50,247 bases of DNA from Cellulomonas pakistanensis (GTDB lineage Bacteria > Actinomycetota > Actinomycetes > Actinomycetales > Cellulomonadaceae), in contig NZ_BONO01000032.1 of NCBI RefSeq assembly GCF_016862755.1, positions 1 to 50,247 on the forward strand, given 5' to 3'. Both the position numbers and the translations under genes were made by a program. Position 1 is the stretch's first letter. Every line of letters begins with the position of its first letter. Shown one piece after another: positions 1-7,437 of this stretch. Under the pieces are notes generated by a model. That model did no database searches. It was not told the origin of the DNA and saw only the letters and a list, made by a program, of their open reading frames with translations.

Positions 1-106
1 GGGCCCGCAGGGCCCCAGCAACAACCCCAAGCCCCACAGGGCAGTAGGGGCTGCGAAACGTTGCTCTGGTGTTCTGGTACAGAGCTCTATGGGCCCGTAG
101 GGCCCC
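1..106. repeat. Two GGGCCC-type hairpins, 90 bases apart
   Basis: Two nearly identical short inverted repeats, GGGCCC-GCA-GGGCCC at 1-15 and GGGCCC-GTA-GGGCCC at 91-105, lie left of the leftward gene operon ending at 245. I see no convincing gene in 1-244. The hairpins may act as a terminator for that operon or belong to a regulatory region of the integrated element; which of these is unknown. Confidence 0.5.
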
Positions 107-244
107 ATGCGTAGAGACTGGGAGCAGGCTCTAAGCCAGAGTTCTACACCTACGTCATATGGCACAGGTGACGTGTTTACGTCGGCCGGCGCTCGAATCT
201 GCTTGACCACGCTGGCGTCGGACGACGACGCGCTCGGGCCACAG

Positions 245-649
245 CTACACGATCGAGCGCGTCCGATCCTGGAAGTTGTCCGGCATCAGCTGGACCGCGG
301 ATGCCTCCGCAGCCGCCGATCGGACTGAGTCCTGCACGTCGGCCAAAGACGCACTGGGACTGGCGAGTCGGTAGTGCGACGTAGAACAACGGCCCCGGCC
401 AGACAACACCTCGATGAACCAGCCGTCGCGCACTGCCTGGCGGATGGCCCTCCCGACGGTCGAGACACTCAATCCGGTCTGCGCGGCGATCGTTGCCTGT
501 GACGGCCAAATCCACTGACCCGTGGCCGGGTCCGCGTAGAGCGCGAGCGCGATGATCGACGCTTGCTCGGCCGGAGTCTGATGTCCATGCGGCGCGACAT
601 GCCACGCTGCGAGCCACGCCTCGCGCCCGACCGGCGAGCGGGCGCTCAC
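245..649 (-). CDS. Winged-helix DNA-binding protein of integrated element
   Basis: A 134-residue protein with a clear helix-turn-helix at about residues 49-78 (WPSQATIAAQTGLSVSTVGR, then a wing-like DGWFIEV). This pattern is typical of small replication or regulatory proteins on actinobacterial integrative elements and phages. I chose GTG at 649 because it overlaps the TGA of the upstream gene (GTGA), the same overlap seen one gene earlier; an upstream ATG at 745 would overlap the neighbour by 100 bases. It is the last gene of a three-gene leftward operon. Base composition is lower in GC than genes right of 3050. Exact role unknown: regulator or replication initiator fragment are both possible. 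Confidence 0.72.
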   Translation of the reverse strand: MSARSPVGREAWLAAWHVAPHGHQTPAEQASIIALALYADPATGQWIWPSQATIAAQTGLSVSTVGRAIRQAVRDGWFIEVLSGRGRCSTSHYRLASPSASLADVQDSVRSAAAEASAVQLMPDNFQDRTRSIV

Positions 650-1014
650 GCGCCAGCCCTCGGGCTCGGCTGCGGACCCCGGACGTCCGCGCTGTCCGGG
701 CGCGGGTACTCGCTGGGGTCCTCGCCAGACGGATTGATCCTCCACGCGCTAGCACGAACAGCTCTGCCCGAGACTGAGCGCCATCCGTTGAGCTTCTGCA
801 GCGGGAGCTGAGCCACCACCGCAAGACAAGAGTCGCAGGGCGGCCGGGTGGTCTCGGCGAACCCGAGCTGGTGTCCCCACGCCAGCTGGGCGGCGCACGC
901 GTGGCAGATCCCGAAGGCGAGCGCGTGGTTCTTCACGCGCTCCCAGGTGCGGGCCTGCTCGATCGTCTCGGGCAGAGTCGTAGCCGACGGACGCGGCTGC
1001 GGATTGGCGCTCAC
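646..1014 (-). CDS. Small CxxC...CxxC protein of integrated element
   Basis: A 122-residue protein with two cysteine pairs, C37-x2-C40 and C60-x2-C63, which look like a zinc-ribbon or zinc-finger knuckle. The N-terminal half is predicted helical and the C-terminal 40 residues are proline-rich and low in structure. The GTG start at 1014 overlaps the stop of the excisionase-like gene (GTGA), and its own stop overlaps the GTG of the next gene, so the three are translationally coupled. Small Cys-pair proteins beside excisionase genes are common on actinobacterial integrative elements. Function is not known. Confidence 0.68.
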   Translation of the reverse strand: MSANPQPRPSATTLPETIEQARTWERVKNHALAFGICHACAAQLAWGHQLGFAETTRPPCDSCLAVVAQLPLQKLNGWRSVSGRAVRASAWRINPSGEDPSEYPRPDSADVRGPQPSPRAGA

Positions 1015-1232
1015 GCCGCGCCCTCCCGCTCAATCATGAAGGCGGTGAGGTGGCTCAGCAGGTAACGCCGCGCGCGGCCGACGCGCGCACACGGCACCCC
1101 AGCACGATCACCCTCCGCGTACAGCCAGCGGGTAGTCACACTCAGGTGCTCAGCAGCACGGTGGATATCGACCCACCGCTCGGGCGACGGGGACAGCGCC
1201 TTCGGCGCGCGGTCATACAACGAAGACGACAT
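1011..1232 (-). CDS. Excisionase-like helix-turn-helix protein
   Basis: A 73-residue protein with the MerR/HTH_17-like fold used by excisionases: WVDIHRAAEHLSVTTRWLYA followed by a basic wing (ARVGRARRYLLSHLTAFM). Length and position next to a tyrosine integrase fit a recombination directionality factor that binds near the att site and promotes excision. It starts with ATG four bases after the stop of a possible 55-codon gene and ends in a GTGA overlap with the next gene. It points away from the integrase, unlike the co-directional xis-int order of pSAM2-type elements. A plain regulator is the alternative. Confidence 0.75.
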   Translation of the reverse strand: MSSSLYDRAPKALSPSPERWVDIHRAAEHLSVTTRWLYAEGDRAGVPCARVGRARRYLLSHLTAFMIEREGAA

Positions 1233-1235
1233 GGA

Positions 1236-1403
1236 TCACTCCAGGGGCCGGACGAGCGCGTCGAGGCGCTCGTCGATCACGATGCGGAATCCCGTCGCGC
1301 CGGGTGCGTCTGCTACCGAGCGCCGTGGCGCTCCTCGCTGCGTCGTGACCCTGGGTCGGCTCCCCTGCACGCGAGGTCGGCTCCGTGCAGCGGTCTCTGG
1401 CAT
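1236..1403 (-). CDS. Possible 55-residue protein upstream of excisionase gene
   Basis: An ATG at 1403 opens a 55-codon frame that stops 3 bases before the excisionase-like ATG, the spacing expected for the first gene of the leftward operon. The C-terminal part (GFRIVIDERLDALVRP) has a protein-like alternation of hydrophobic and charged residues; the N-terminal part is arginine-rich and unremarkable. No family recognised. It could equally be untranslated leader of the operon. Confidence 0.35.
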   Translation of the reverse strand: MPETAARSRPRVQGSRPRVTTQRGAPRRSVADAPGATGFRIVIDERLDALVRPLE

Positions 1404-1425
1404 ACGCCAGTCACCAAGCCTCGAC

Positions 1426-1440
1426 CTCCAGTAGCTGGAG
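1426..1440. repeat. CTCCAG-TAG-CTGGAG inverted repeat between operon and integrase
   Basis: A perfect 6-base inverted repeat with a 3-base centre lies between the leftward excisionase operon and the rightward integrase. Its position in a divergent control region suggests an operator. Only the symmetry is seen; no binding protein is known. Confidence 0.4.
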
Positions 1441-1572
1441 GTGTCAGCGGTTCTCGGTTGCAGACCGTACGTCGTGCGGATCATCCCGGGCAACCACACC
1501 GAATTGATTCGTCGAGGTTCACCCGTTCGGCCTAACGCACCGCAAACCAGCGACACCCGCTACAGTGCTCAC

Positions 1573-3039
1573 GTGGCATACGTGGAACAGCGGAAGCGGG
1601 CAGGCGCCGGCGGCAAGGTTGAGCTGCGCTACGTCGGGCGCTACCGCATTGACGGCCGACTCAAGAGCACGCGCACCTTCAAGGTGAAGCGAGACGCACT
1701 TGCGGAAGCCGAAGCCCAGGAGCGGGCAGGCAAGTCGTCCGAGTGGGTCGACCCCAGCTTGGCGAGGGTGACCGTTGACGAGTGGTTCAGACTGTGGCAG
1801 GGCGCTCGATCCGGACGCGCTCCACGAACCACCGAGGCCGAGACCGAGCGATATGCCTCCTTGATCGCGCCGGCTTTCGGCTCCACGATCCTGCGGCGGC
1901 TCGACTACAGCGACATCGCGACATGGGCCGCCACCATGCGCAGCAAGCGCACGGGTGACGTCGCTTCACAGGCCCGACGACGTGACGCCGTGCGCCTGCT
2001 CGTCCAGATCCTCGACGGGGCCGTCGATTCTCGACGTCTTCGCCATAACCCCGCTCGCACGCCGTCGGGCAAGGTTCCTTACCTCCCCCGCGCTTCCAGA
2101 TCGAAGGAACACCGCTACCTCTCCAACGAGCAGCTCCGGCGTCTGGTCGACGCTGCCGGAGCCGGGGAAGGGAGCGCGCTCATCCTCTTGACCGGCCTCA
2201 CGGGGTTGCGCTGGGGCGAGCTATCTGCGCTCTTGGTGGAGGACGTCGACCTGCAGCGGGGGCGGGTGTCGGTTCGCCGCGCGTACACCAGGTTGGACAG
2301 CGGTGCGCTCGTGCTTGGCGACACCAAGACGCACGCTCGGCGGGAGGTGCCCATCGGAGGAACGCTACGCGCTCGCCTGCAGCCGCTACTCGCGGGGAAG
2401 AGGAAGTCCGAGCTGCTCTTCACCAGCCGCACGGGAGAGCCACTCCGACGCGAGTCGTTTACCCGAAGCACCTTCCAGCCAGCCGTGCGTGCAGCTGGTG
2501 GTGCTGTGACCGCCCTTCAGCGAGCCCTCGGGCTCCCCGAGGCGTCGGTAACAGGGGTCTACGACGAACGCACTCGCCTGTCAGTTATCGAGCTGCAAGC
2601 CCGGGGCGGCATCAGCCCGACGGGCGTGTGCGACCCCGAAACGTGGGCGCACCTCGCAACGGAGGACCGTCAGTGCAGAGCCGGGATGACCCAGGGCGAG
2701 AAGGTGAGCCGCACGAGGCAACTAGCCACGCTCACGCGCATGACGCTTGCGCCCGGGGCTGAGGACTTCGCCTCCCTGACGTTCCACGATCTTCGTCACA
2801 CCGCCGCTTCCCTCGCTGTAGCCAACGGCGCCACCGTGAAGGCCGTGCAGCTGATGCTGGGCCACGAGAGCGCCAAGCTGACCCTGGACACCTACGCGGG
2901 GCTGTTCGAGTCGGACCTCGACTCGCTAGGGGCAACCATGTCCGATGCGTTCGATGCGAGCGCCGCTCACTATGTGCTCACCGACCCAGGTCCGAGCGTC
3001 AGCGAGACGATCCGCAGCGACGAACCAAACCCAGCCTGA
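1573..3039 (+). CDS. Tyrosine integrase with peptidoglycan-binding-like insertion
   Basis: A site-specific tyrosine recombinase that would integrate the element into the adjacent tRNA gene. The frame is open from a GTG at 1441 (532 residues), but GTG 1573 is preferred. The product then begins VAYVEQRKR, like other actinobacterial integrases, and a TACAGT -10-like box at 1561 would make a leaderless transcript. Counted from 1441, the catalytic residues are R257 (GLRWGEL), H449 and R452 (HDLRH), H475 (GHES) and the nucleophile Y485; the arm and core-binding domains lie before about 230. Between R257 and H449, residues 354-407 form a clear peptidoglycan-binding-type repeat (VTALQRALGL ... TGVYDERTRL ... 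TGVCDPETWAHL), which is foreign to the recombinase core. The gene stops 17 bases before the tRNA 3' end. Confidence 0.93.
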   Translation: MAYVEQRKRAGAGGKVELRYVGRYRIDGRLKSTRTFKVKRDALAEAEAQERAGKSSEWVDPSLARVTVDEWFRLWQGARSGRAPRTTEAETERYASLIAPAFGSTILRRLDYSDIATWAATMRSKRTGDVASQARRRDAVRLLVQILDGAVDSRRLRHNPARTPSGKVPYLPRASRSKEHRYLSNEQLRRLVDAAGAGEGSALILLTGLTGLRWGELSALLVEDVDLQRGRVSVRRAYTRLDSGALVLGDTKTHARREVPIGGTLRARLQPLLAGKRKSELLFTSRTGEPLRRESFTRSTFQPAVRAAGGAVTALQRALGLPEASVTGVYDERTRLSVIELQARGGISPTGVCDPETWAHLATEDRQCRAGMTQGEKVSRTRQLATLTRMTLAPGAEDFASLTFHDLRHTAASLAVANGATVKAVQLMLGHESAKLTLDTYAGLFESDLDSLGATMSDAFDASAAHYVLTDPGPSVSETIRSDEPNPA

Positions 3040-3056
3040 AGTGCACCAACACTGAG

Positions 3057-3129
3057 TGCGCCTGGGCAGATTCGAACTGCCGACACCCGCTTTAGGAGAG
3101 CGGTGCTCTATCCACTGAGCTACAGGCGC
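3057..3129 (-). tRNA. tRNA-Arg (anticodon CCU)
   Basis: The minus strand folds into a complete 73-base cloverleaf: acceptor GCGCCTG/CAGGCGC with discriminator A, D-stem GCTC/GAGC, anticodon stem CCGCT/AGCGG with loop CTCCTAA (anticodon CCT), and T-arm GGCAG-TTCGAAT-CTGCC. CCA is not encoded. The 3' end faces the integrase gene, so the T-arm/acceptor segment is the likely att core and the element regenerates an intact tRNA. Confidence 0.97.
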
Positions 3130-3302
3130 ACGGGACCGGTGGGAGACCGTGGACGTCCGACCGGCGCCGTGTCGTCCGCGGGCGGCCCGGGTCGGGGCGC
3201 TGCGGACGCGTGCAGCCTATCGCGGCCGGGCGTCGGCACGGGGACGTCGACCCCGGGACGCTCCGCCGCGCGGGGGACGCGCACCCCTGCGACGATCACC
3301 CG

Positions 3303-4094
3303 ATGCCCCGCGAGCCCTGGTACCGGCAGGTCGTCCCCACCGCGACGCGGACCGCGCGCGCCGTCTGGGCCCGCCGCTCGGACCTCCGCGACCCGAGCTC
3401 CCGCGCCGCGGTCGTCATCGGCGCCCTGCTGATCGTCCTCGGGGTCACCGTCCTCCTGGTCGTGCACGACGCCGTGCAGGAGGGCGACGACCTGGCCGAG
3501 GTGGACACCCCGGTGCTCGACTGGCTGGTCGCGGCGCGCGGCCCCGCGATGACGGCGTTCCTGGAGGCGGTGTCCGCGGTGACCGGGCCGAGCGTGCTGC
3601 CGGCGGTCGTGGTCGTCGCCTGCGTGGTGTGGGGCGTGGTCACGAAATCCTGGTGGCAGCCCGCGCTGCTCGCCGGCGCGATGATCCTGTCCACGCTGGT
3701 GTCCGTGGTGCTGAAGTCGGCGATCGCGCGCCCGCGGCCGCCGCTCGACACCATGACGGTGCCCGGGTCCGAGACCACGTACTCCTTCCCGTCCGGGCAC
3801 ACCGTCGGGACCGCGACCTTCCTGCTCACCGCCGGCTACCTGATCTGGATCCGCAGCCCGCACGTGCGGTCGCTGGTGCTGTGGGCGCTCGGGACGCTCG
3901 CGGGGATCGCGCTCGTCGCCGGCAGCCGGCTGTACCTCGGGTACCACTTCCTCACGGACGTCACGGCCGGGTTCGCGCTCGCGGTGGCGGTGCTCGGGGT
4001 GGTCGTCGTGGTCGACCGGCGGCGCGCGGTGCGGGCCGCGCGGATGACGGCCGGGGCCGGCGGCGAGGACGCGGGGGCGACGCCGGCGGGCTGA
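3303..4094 (+). CDS. PAP2-family membrane phosphatase
   Basis: A 263-residue integral membrane phosphatase of the PAP2/PgpB type, likely acting on lipid phosphates or undecaprenyl pyrophosphate at the outer face of the membrane. The three signature motifs are complete: K138-x6-R145-P146, PSGH at 163-166 and S208-R209-x5-H215. There are about six membrane segments, the first at about 36-54. ATG at 3303 is preferred over the upstream GTG at 3210, which lies in non-protein-like, proline/arginine-rich sequence. It is a single gene between the tRNA and the surface phosphoesterase, and the first chromosomal gene outside the integrated element. The substrate cannot be read from sequence. Confidence 0.9.
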   Translation: MPREPWYRQVVPTATRTARAVWARRSDLRDPSSRAAVVIGALLIVLGVTVLLVVHDAVQEGDDLAEVDTPVLDWLVAARGPAMTAFLEAVSAVTGPSVLPAVVVVACVVWGVVTKSWWQPALLAGAMILSTLVSVVLKSAIARPRPPLDTMTVPGSETTYSFPSGHTVGTATFLLTAGYLIWIRSPHVRSLVLWALGTLAGIALVAGSRLYLGYHFLTDVTAGFALAVAVLGVVVVVDRRRAVRAARMTAGAGGEDAGATPAG

Positions 4095-4283
4095 CGCCCT
4101 CGGCGGCGTCGGCTCGCGGCTGCGGGCTGCTCCGGCGACGCACAGCCTGTACCCAGCAGCCGCTTTCACCCGCGGGTCACGCACGGGCCCACGCGACGTC
4201 ACGCGGTGTTCAGAACCGCTGGCCAGGGTGGTGCGGCGCGCCCGAACCCGGCGCATGACCACCACCCCACCGGAGACGCTCCC

Positions 4284-6980
4284 GTGCGACCTCACCCTGC
4301 CCCGACGCCCCCGCGCGCGTCGCGGCGCGCCCCCGCCCGCGCCCTCGCGGCCGTCGCCGCCACGGCCCTGGCCGGCACCCTGCTCGCGGCGGCGCCGCTG
4401 GCCGCGACCGCCGCCGGGCCCGCCCCCGCGGCGCCCGTCCTACCGGCCGCCGCGTCCGACGAGCCCGGCTCGCGCTTCACGCTCGCCGTGCTGCCGGACA
4501 CGCAGTTCTACTCGCGCTACTCGGCGGACCAGTTCCTCCCCCGCTACGGCACCGACCCGTTCCGCGAGCAGACCCGGTTCCTGGTCGAGCACGCCGACGA
4601 GCTCAACATCCCGTTCGTCACGCACCTCGGCGACGTCGTCGACCGCGTCGGGCAGACCCGGGAGTGGGAGGCGGCGGACGCGGCGATGCGCACGCTCGAG
4701 GAGGGCGGGCTGCCCTACTCGATCCTCCCGGGCAACCACGACGTGCGGAACTCGGACGACCAGCTCGACGACACCGACTACGACCTCGCGAACGAGCCGT
4801 TCCTGCAGTACTTCGGCCCGGCGCGCGCGGCGACCCAGGCGACCTACGGCGGCAGCGACCCGACCGGGATGAGCCAGTACCACGTGTTCGAGGCCGAGGG
4901 CCAGGAGTTCATGGTGCTCGCGCTCGCGTGGCGGGTGTCGGACCAGACGATGCAGTGGGCCAAGGACGCGATGGCCGCGCACCCCGACGTGCCGGTCATC
5001 CTGACGACGCACTCGCTGCTCAACATCGACGCCGACCAGACCTCGCCCCGGGACACCGAGTACGGCGAGGAGCTCTGGAACAAGCTGATCAGGGGCAGCG
5101 ACCAGATCTTCCTCACGTTCAACGGCCACTTCCACGGCGCGACCCAGCAGACCCGCACGAACGACTTCGGGCACTCGGTCACCAACGTGCTGATCGACTA
5201 CCAGATGGCCTACGAGGGCGGGAACGGCTACCTCGGCCTGGTCGAGTTCGACCTCGCGCACGACACGCTGACGATGCAGACCGCGTCGCCGTGGGTCACG
5301 GCCAAGCCGCAGGAGACGCTGACCAGCTACGACCAGCCGTTCCTCGAGGGTCCGAACCAGCAGTTCACGCTCGACCTCGACTTCTCGGCGCGGTTCGCCG
5401 GCTTCGACCCGGACTTCGGCCCCGGCGCCGGCGTCTGGCCGTCCCTGACCCAGAAGGCGCGGGACGTGCTGCTCGACGGCTTCGTCGGCCCCGACCCGGT
5501 CACCACGGAGGCGCCGGGCAACGCGCTCGACTTCCCCGAGGCCGAGGGCACCGTCGCGCACTGGCGCATGAACGAGCTCCCCGCGGGCGTCCTGCCCGAG
5601 GGCGGCACCATCCCCGACGTCGCCGGGGACAACGACCTGACCCGCGCGACCATCGCCGCGTCCGGCTCCGCCGAGGCCCAGCCCGGCGACGTGACGGTCG
5701 TCCGCGACGACGTGCACGGCTACTCGTCCGACGGCGCGGCGGTGTGCTTCGCCAACTCCTCCGCGGCGCGGTTCAGCTACCTGACGACCGCCGCCGACGC
5801 GCCGGCGAACGCCGAGACGTTCCCCGAGGGCTACACGATCGAGACGTTCCTCCAGCTCGACCCGTCCTGGACCGCCGACGCCAACGGCTGGTCCAAGGCC
5901 GTCGTCCGCTCCGGCGACCGCTCGCAGCTCCCGGGCATGCCGTGGTCGCAGTGGGACTACACCGCGTCCCCGGTCGCGCTCGGCATCTCCAACCTGCGCG
6001 AGTTCCAGTACACCGAGGTCCCCGCGATCACGACCAAGGGCGACCGCACCGCGTGGTCCGGCGAGATCATGGTCGACAGCTGGTCGCACGTCGCGCTCGT
6101 CAACGACCCGGCGACGTCCACCACCACGATGTACATCGACGGCGCCCCGGTGCTGCGCAACGCCACCGACACGCTCGGCCACTCGATCCAGGCGGACATG
6201 CCCTGGCTGCTCGGCTCCGACTGGGTCGACGGCGCCGCCCGCAACGGCTGGAACGGCTGCATCGGCGAGACCCGCGTCATCGACCGGCCGACCGGGCCGT
6301 CGGAGTGGCTGACGCAGCGCGCCGACCTCACCGGCCTGACGGTCGACGCGCCCGCCGGCGCGCTGCCGGCCGGCACGCAGGTCACCGCGCTGTCCGGCAC
6401 CGGGTTCCCGGGCGCCGTGGTGCGCGTGGCGGACGGCGCGGCGACTCAGACGGTGGAGGGTGCCGTGGCGGGTGCCGCCGCCGGCGCGACCGGCGCCGAG
6501 GTCCGGACGGCCGCGCTGGCCGCGGCCGCCGCCCCGGCGTCGCTCGCGGGCGAGACCGTGGTCGGCACCGACGGCCGGTGGACCCTGGCCTACGCCGGGG
6601 CCCTGCCCGCGGGCGACTACGCCGGGTCCGTCGTGCAGGCCCTCGGCGCGCGCACGTCCGCGCCGCTCGGCGTGGCGTTCTCGCTCGCCGCGGCGCCGGC
6701 TCCCGACCCGGTCGACCCGCCGGTCGACGGCGGCACGGGTGGCGGCACCGGCGGCGGGACGGGCGCCGGCGGCGGCGCGGGTGCGGGTGCGGGTGCGGCC
6801 GCGGGTACGGGCGGCACCGGCTCGGGCTCGGGCAGCACCGCCGCGGGCGGCCGCGGCGCGCTCGCGACGACCGGCGCCCAGGTGTCGGCCGCCGTCGCGG
6901 CGGCGCTCGCCCTGCTGGCGCTCGGCGCGGGCGGCGTGGCGCTGCGGCGCCGGGCGACGACCGAGGCCCAGGAGGACTGA
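4284..6980 (+). CDS. Secreted, wall-anchored metallophosphoesterase with LamG-like domain
   Basis: An 898-residue exported protein. GTG 4284 is preceded by GGAG at 8 bases; the frame stays open to 4206. A twin-arginine-containing, hydrophobic signal peptide occupies residues 1-44. The calcineurin-like phosphoesterase domain follows with metal ligands D72-x-Q74, G116-D117, N151-H152-D153, H243 and H282-x-H284. Residues about 422-662 resemble a LamG/concanavalin-like sandwich (VAHWRMNEL start, MYIDG strand), which may bind glycans. A Gly-rich linker leads to LATTG (860-864), a membrane helix and RRR, a sortase signal of the LAxTG kind. A strong hairpin follows the stop. Substrate unknown; nucleotides or phosphoglycans are possible. 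Confidence 0.9.
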   Translation: MRPHPAPTPPRASRRAPARALAAVAATALAGTLLAAAPLAATAAGPAPAAPVLPAAASDEPGSRFTLAVLPDTQFYSRYSADQFLPRYGTDPFREQTRFLVEHADELNIPFVTHLGDVVDRVGQTREWEAADAAMRTLEEGGLPYSILPGNHDVRNSDDQLDDTDYDLANEPFLQYFGPARAATQATYGGSDPTGMSQYHVFEAEGQEFMVLALAWRVSDQTMQWAKDAMAAHPDVPVILTTHSLLNIDADQTSPRDTEYGEELWNKLIRGSDQIFLTFNGHFHGATQQTRTNDFGHSVTNVLIDYQMAYEGGNGYLGLVEFDLAHDTLTMQTASPWVTAKPQETLTSYDQPFLEGPNQQFTLDLDFSARFAGFDPDFGPGAGVWPSLTQKARDVLLDGFVGPDPVTTEAPGNALDFPEAEGTVAHWRMNELPAGVLPEGGTIPDVAGDNDLTRATIAASGSAEAQPGDVTVVRDDVHGYSSDGAAVCFANSSAARFSYLTTAADAPANAETFPEGYTIETFLQLDPSWTADANGWSKAVVRSGDRSQLPGMPWSQWDYTASPVALGISNLREFQYTEVPAITTKGDRTAWSGEIMVDSWSHVALVNDPATSTTTMYIDGAPVLRNATDTLGHSIQADMPWLLGSDWVDGAARNGWNGCIGETRVIDRPTGPSEWLTQRADLTGLTVDAPAGALPAGTQVTALSGTGFPGAVVRVADGAATQTVEGAVAGAAAGATGAEVRTAALAAAAAPASLAGETVVGTDGRWTLAYAGALPAGDYAGSVVQALGARTSAPLGVAFSLAAAPAPDPVDPPVDGGTGGGTGGGTGAGGGAGAGAGAAAGTGGTGSGSGSTAAGGRGALATTGAQVSAAVAAALALLALGAGGVALRRRATTEAQED

Positions 6981-6991
6981 CCTCCGAGAAC

Positions 6992-7037
6992 GGGCGCGGG
7001 GTGCGGCGGCGGGGCTCCGTCGCCGCACCCCGCGCCC
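6992..7037. terminator. Strong hairpin after the phosphoesterase gene
   Basis: Twelve bases after the stop codon, a 17-base perfect stem (6992-7008 with 7021-7037) encloses a 12-base loop. There is no T-tract, as is usual for very GC-rich actinobacteria. Probable transcription terminator. Confidence 0.75.
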
Positions 7038-7040
7038 GCG

Positions 7041-7100
7041 AGCGGGCAACCGACACGTCGAGCGAGCGTCCAGCGGATGCTCGCCCGACGTGTCGCGTGC
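7041..7100. repeat. Intergenic palindrome, family C, copy 1 (degenerate)
   Basis: Inverted repeat with arms starting GACACGTCG and ending CGACGTGTC around a 3-base loop, two mismatches in the central 20-base stem (7052-7071 with 7075-7094). The core GACACGTCGAG matches the copies at 17598 and 50004. It lies between a rightward gene and a leftward gene, immediately after a strong terminator-like hairpin. Confidence 0.75.
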
Positions 7101-7298
7101 ACCGGCGGCGGCGTCCGCCGGTCGGCCGCACCGGCCGGTGCCGTGCCGGTGGCCGCGGCCGCGGGACCCGCGCGCGGCGCCGAGCTGGCCCGCACCGGCG
7201 CCGCGGCCGGACCCGTGCTGCTCCTCGGGCTCGGCCTCCTGCTCGTCGGCGTCGGCACGCGTGCCGCGCACGCGTGCCCGCGGCGTCCCGCGGGGTAG
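7077..7298 (+). pseudogene. Sorting-signal fragment (LARTG) without signal peptide
   Basis: A 73-codon frame opens with an ATG inside the palindrome and ends like a sortase substrate: LARTG at residues 37-41, a hydrophobic helix at 43-60 (GPVLLLGLGLLLVGVG) and basic residues near the C-terminus. It has no signal peptide, so as written it could not be exported and anchored. The simplest reading is the remnant 3' end of a surface-protein gene, possibly broken by the palindrome; a small independent membrane protein is less likely. From 7299 to 7437 I see no gene. Confidence 0.35.
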
Positions 7299-7437
7299 GC
7301 GCTCGGGCCCTCCGCTCGGGTGTACCCGGTGGACGCACGACCGGGACGTACCCGTCTCCGTCCCAGGTACACCGCGTACTCGCCGCGGTGAGGCGTGCCC
7401 GGGGCCGTCGTCGGCGCACCGGGTGCCCGCCCGCCCG

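Noticed and set aside
563..1065. Rightward frames overlapping the small leftward genes
   Set aside because: They show no domains or start-stop coupling, whereas the leftward frames overlap by GTGA and contain helix-turn-helix and CxxC motifs.
3001..3129. Second copy of the tRNA 3' segment (attL) within the window
   Set aside because: I found no repeat of the T-arm/acceptor sequence between 1 and 3000, so the other element end must lie outside.
4440..7271. Very long open frames antisense or frame-shifted to the phosphoesterase gene
   Set aside because: Their translations are Arg/Gly/Ala/Pro-rich without any domain, while the plus-strand frame at 4284 has signal peptide, catalytic motifs and sorting signal. 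Long shadow frames are normal at this GC content.
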